From NCBI GenBank assembly GCA_030447865.1, contig JAUJOD010000002.1, positions 124,001 through 188,000 of the forward strand: a DNA stretch of 64,000 bases, in the 5' to 3' direction. A model generated the notes under the pieces. That model did not search any database and had not been told where the DNA came from. It saw only the letters and a list, made by a program, of their open reading frames with translations. Positions 61,829-64,000 of this stretch are shown here, piece after piece (the stretch's first letter is position 1; every line of letters starts with the position of its first letter). Both the position numbers and the translations under genes were made by a program. The DNA comes from Nocardioidaceae bacterium (GTDB lineage Bacteria > Actinomycetota > Actinomycetes > Propionibacteriales > Nocardioidaceae).

Positions 61829-62062
61829 ATGACAAGTCCGCTAGAGCCTCTGAACGACGACGACATCCAGACGACCAGCAGCGATTCCGCGAGCATGCCA
61901 GCCACCTACGCGGACGGCACCGACGGCGACGCGACGGACATGACTGACGGCGACTCATCCGACGGAACCGACGCTGACGGCACGGACGGCACCGACGCTG
62001 ACGGCACTGACGCCGACGGCACCGACGCAGACGCCACCGACGCAGACGCCACCGACGCCTGA
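61829..62062 (+). CDS. Asp/Thr-rich repeat peptide (candidate modified-peptide precursor)
   Basis: A 77-residue acidic peptide. Residues 1-27 (MTSPLEPLNDDDIQTTSSDS...) are leader-like. Residues 28-77 are built almost only of Asp, Thr, Gly and Ala as imperfect D-(G/A)-T-D-(A/G) pentapeptides, ending DATDADATDA. AAGGAG at 61818-61823 is 5 nt before the ATG. The next gene, a JmjC/cupin oxygenase, starts 2 nt after its stop, so production is coupled. There is no signal peptide, Cys or membrane segment. It may be a substrate whose Asp or Thr residues are modified, or a Ca-binding acidic peptide; no family is recognised. Confidence 0.8.
   Translation: MTSPLEPLNDDDIQTTSSDSASMPATYADGTDGDATDMTDGDSSDGTDADGTDGTDADGTDADGTDADATDADATDA
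61910..62059 (+). repeat. 15-bp tandem repeat encoding the D-(G/A)-T-D-(A/G) pentapeptides
   Basis: The repeat covers the C-terminal 50 codons. The clearest units are variants of GACGCTGACGGCACC and GACGCAGACGCCACC, tightening toward the 3' end, with one shortened unit (TDG). Near-identical DNA units imply unequal exchange and length variation between strains. Confidence 0.8.
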
Positions 62063-62064
62063 GC

Positions 62065-63210
62065 TTGGACGCCCTCACCCTGCTGACCGGCGAGGCCCAG
62101 TCGTTCCTCGACACCGACTGGGCGTCCCGTCCGCGCGTCCACAAGGCCGACCCAGACCTCCTGACCGGCTTGCTATCCCTCGACGACGTCGACCGGTTGC
62201 TCACGAGTACGGCGCTGCGGACGCCGGCGCTGCGCATCGCCCGAGACGGCAACGTGCTGCCCAGCTCAGCCTTCACCCGGTCGGCCACGTTGGCCGGCGT
62301 ACCCCTCACCGGCCTCGTCGATGCTCGTAAGGTCATCGAGCTCTTCGACGGTGGTGCGACGCTCGTCCTGCAAGGTCTGCATCGCTACTGGGAACCGCTC
62401 AGCCAGCTCGTTCGAGAGCTCGAGTCCGCGCTCGGCCACCCGTGCCAGGCCAACGCCTACCTCACGCCGCCTGGCTCGCAAGGGTTCGCGCTGCACAGCG
62501 ACACCCACGACGTGTTCGTGTTCCAGACCTACGGCGCGAAGCAGTGGGAGGTCCATGACGCCGACACAGTGCTCGATGTGCTCATGGAACGCGGCACGAG
62601 CATGTACCTCCCGGTCGGCACCCCCCACGCCGCCCGCACCCAGAACACGGCCTCGCTGCACGTCACGGTCGGGATCAACCAGGCGACGTGGCGACAGCTC
62701 ATCCAGCGGGTCGTCACCGACGTACTCGCTGACGATCGGTACGCCGACCGGCTCCCTGCCGGCTACCCCGACGACCCGGACCGACTGGCGAGCGGACTGC
62801 GCGACAGGCTTGCGGAGGTCGCCGACTCGCTAACCAGGCTCGACGTCGACGAGCTGGCCGACCGCGAGAGCAGCCGCTTCCTCACGACTCGCAACCCGAT
62901 GCTCCGTGGGGGCCTCACCGACCGACTCCTAGTCCCGGCACTCGACGACGACACGCTGCTCAGCCGCCGGCTGGGTTCCATCTGTGTCGTCAGGCCCGCC
63001 GGTGACGGTGACGGTGACGGTGACAAGGTGCGGCTGCTGCTCGGCGACCGCGAGCTCACCATGCCTGCCCGGCTCACCGAGGTGCTCGAGCACATCCGGA
63101 TGCGCGACACGCTGCGCCCCCGCGACCTCGCGACCTGGCTGGATCTGCAGAGTCGGCTCGTCCTCGCCCGCCGGCTCGTGCGGGAAGGCTTGCTGCAGGT
63201 GTCTGCTTGA
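62065..63210 (+). CDS. JmjC/cupin-4 2-oxoglutarate-dependent oxygenase
   Basis: A 381-residue protein of the ribosomal-oxygenase-like cupin_4 (PF08007) family. The Fe(II) triad is visible as H144-x-D146 (FALHSDTHDVFVFQTYG) and H188 (YLPVGTPHAAR), and Lys159 in GAKQWEVHD is suited to bind 2-oxoglutarate. A helical dimerisation region and a winged-helix-like C-terminus (DLATWLDLQSRLVLARRLVR) follow. Relatives (YcfD/RoxA, MINA53) hydroxylate Arg or His of ribosomal proteins. Translation starts at TTG 62065, 2 nt after the peptide gene stop, and its stop overlaps the next gene by 4 nt. The adjacent Asp-rich peptide is the natural substrate candidate. Confidence 0.9.
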   Translation: MDALTLLTGEAQSFLDTDWASRPRVHKADPDLLTGLLSLDDVDRLLTSTALRTPALRIARDGNVLPSSAFTRSATLAGVPLTGLVDARKVIELFDGGATLVLQGLHRYWEPLSQLVRELESALGHPCQANAYLTPPGSQGFALHSDTHDVFVFQTYGAKQWEVHDADTVLDVLMERGTSMYLPVGTPHAARTQNTASLHVTVGINQATWRQLIQRVVTDVLADDRYADRLPAGYPDDPDRLASGLRDRLAEVADSLTRLDVDELADRESSRFLTTRNPMLRGGLTDRLLVPALDDDTLLSRRLGSICVVRPAGDGDGDGDKVRLLLGDRELTMPARLTEVLEHIRMRDTLRPRDLATWLDLQSRLVLARRLVREGLLQVSA

Positions 63211-64000
63211 CCCGGTTTCGGTGCGCGACCGCCAGCCTCGACCGGGACGAACCCATTCTCGGCACCGCCTCCACCGTCCGGGCGTTCCTGCTGATCGAGT
63301 TCGCGGGTGCGTGGGGGGGCGACGCCCTCACCGACTCCCGACTGCCCGACGCCGTCAAGGCCCACCTCCGCCAGGAGGCACGCAGCTCTGGCGTCAAGGT
63401 CCTCTTGATCCGGCGACACGGTCGCCAGTCGAGGGCAGGCCTGCGCGTCTTTGCGGCGTACGCTGACCCAGACCGGCCACGCATGGAAACCACCGTTCTC
63501 GACAGCACCCGTGACCTCCTGGGTCTTTCACTCGCGCGGCTTGGCCGCGGTGCGAGCCTGGGAATGACTGGGCATGACGAACCGGTGTTCTTGGCCTGCA
63601 CGCACGGACGCCATGACACGTGCTGCGCCGAGCGAGGGCGCCCGGTGGCGGCGGCCCTGTCCCTGACGCATCCTGAGCTCAGCTGGGAGGTGTCGCACAT
63701 CGGCGGCGACCGCTTCGCGGGCAACGTCTTGGTGCTCCCCGATGGGTTGTACTACGGCCGCGTCTCTCCCGACACCGCGTCGGCTCTGGTCCAGAGCCAC
63801 CTGTCCGGACACCTCACCCTCGACCTGCTACGCGGCCGTTCCGGCTACCCGTTCGCAGCACAGGCGGCGGAGATCTTCCTGCGCCGAGTGACCGGCTTGA
63901 CGGGTTCCCGAGCCCTTCGCCTGGTCTCGCGCGAGCGGCAAGGCGGCCGGTGGGCCGTGCACTTCAGCGACGACGCTGGTCGCGACTGGCTGGTCCGGCT
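63207..64000 (+). CDS. Sucrase/ferredoxin-like (Apd1-type, thioredoxin-fold [2Fe-2S]) protein, runs off right edge
   Basis: At least 264 residues in this window, open to the edge. It belongs to the sucrase/ferredoxin-like family (PF06999). The cluster-binding region reads CTHGRHDTCCAERG: Cys131-x8-Cys140, with Cys139 beside it. After 23 residues comes HIGGDRFAGNVLVLP, where the family consensus is H-x-G-G-H; here the second His is Asp168. TTG 63207 overlaps the oxygenase stop. It could act as an electron carrier that keeps the oxygenase iron reduced or delivers electrons for a further modification. Confidence 0.85.
   Translation, partial: MTRFRCATASLDRDEPILGTASTVRAFLLIEFAGAWGGDALTDSRLPDAVKAHLRQEARSSGVKVLLIRRHGRQSRAGLRVFAAYADPDRPRMETTVLDSTRDLLGLSLARLGRGASLGMTGHDEPVFLACTHGRHDTCCAERGRPVAAALSLTHPELSWEVSHIGGDRFAGNVLVLPDGLYYGRVSPDTASALVQSHLSGHLTLDLLRGRSGYPFAAQAAEIFLRRVTGLTGSRALRLVSRERQGGRWAVHFSDDAGRDWLVR

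Noticed and set aside
61910-62059. Possible CRISPR array
   Set aside because: Units are contiguous 15-bp coding repeats without spacers and keep an open reading frame; no cas genes are present.
61906-62142. Minus-strand ORF of Ser/Val/Ala/Pro repeats
   Set aside because: It is the reverse reading of the 15-bp tandem repeat; no ribosome site, and the plus-strand frame is linked to two coupled genes.

Overview
The window is gene-dense, high-GC DNA from an actinomycete. Supporting signs are frequent GTG/TTG starts, pervasive 1-8 nt stop/start overlaps, a DUF222/HNH (13E12-type) protein, a DUF5703 protein, an F420-type luciferase-like oxidoreductase, an Rpf-like transglycosylase behind a c-di-AMP riboswitch and a GH15 trehalase/glucoamylase-type protein. 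I see no integrase, transposase, CRISPR array or rRNA. The genus cannot be fixed by reading alone; a Nocardioides-like or related soil lineage is plausible.

Region 1 (1-21.1 kb) is a carbon-acquisition locus with two divergent transcription units. The minus-strand unit runs from 12553 to beyond the left edge: a Liv-type ABC importer (two permeases, a lipoprotein binding protein, two ATPases), a Gfo/Idh/MocA dehydrogenase, an AP-endonuclease-2-fold isomerase, a class II xylose isomerase, a PF09370-type TIM-barrel protein, a xylulokinase-type kinase and a UPF0261 (Tm-1-like) protein. The plus-strand unit holds an FAD-linked oxidase, a ketose 3-epimerase-like protein, a second UPF0261 protein, a creatininase-family amidohydrolase, a GntR/FCD regulator and a LutABC-type iron-sulfur oxidase. 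A near-perfect palindrome and a promoter-like sequence lie between the units. The layout suggests uptake, isomerisation, phosphorylation and oxidation of an unusual sugar or sugar acid whose identity is not visible.

Region 2 (21.1-27.0 kb) is a minus-strand operon aceB-glcD-glcE-glcF: glycolate is oxidised to glyoxylate, which malate synthase condenses with acetyl-CoA. It converges on the Lut genes.

Region 3 (27-40 kb) is a mosaic of single genes: DUF222/HNH, DUF427, a small GNAT, a signal-less HtrA-like protease, an SDR/TetR divergent pair with a YdeI-like gene, a decayed pentapeptide-repeat gene beside an Imm-5-like gene, an LLM oxidoreductase, a GNAT, an aldo/keto reductase, GH15, DUF5703 and an M20 peptidase. 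A tRNA-Leu(GAG) follows at 40149-40233.

Region 4 (40.2-49 kb) is looser and partly decayed: an Ltp-repeat membrane protein, a K+ channel, a methyltransferase, a GNAT, a ribosomal-protection-type (Tet-like) GTPase, a ribbon-helix-helix-like protein with an upstream palindrome, an APH-like kinase, a frameshifted GNAT pseudogene, and then the c-di-AMP riboswitch with its Rpf-like gene.

Region 5 (49-61 kb) is mostly housekeeping: VOC protein, BioY, AlkB, a PAP2-type membrane enzyme, cyclophilin, gamma-glutamyltransferase, peptide deformylase, SpoU methyltransferase, YbhB, a CPT-like kinase, a DUF990-type ABC exporter and an alpha/beta hydrolase.

Region 6 (61.8 kb to the right edge) is the most unusual: a three-gene coupled operon encoding a 77-residue peptide with a leader-like N-terminus and an Asp/Thr pentapeptide-repeat C-terminus, a JmjC/cupin-4 2-oxoglutarate oxygenase, and a sucrase/ferredoxin-like [2Fe-2S] protein. 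It looks like a candidate system for modifying a ribosomally made, Asp-rich peptide, most simply by hydroxylation.
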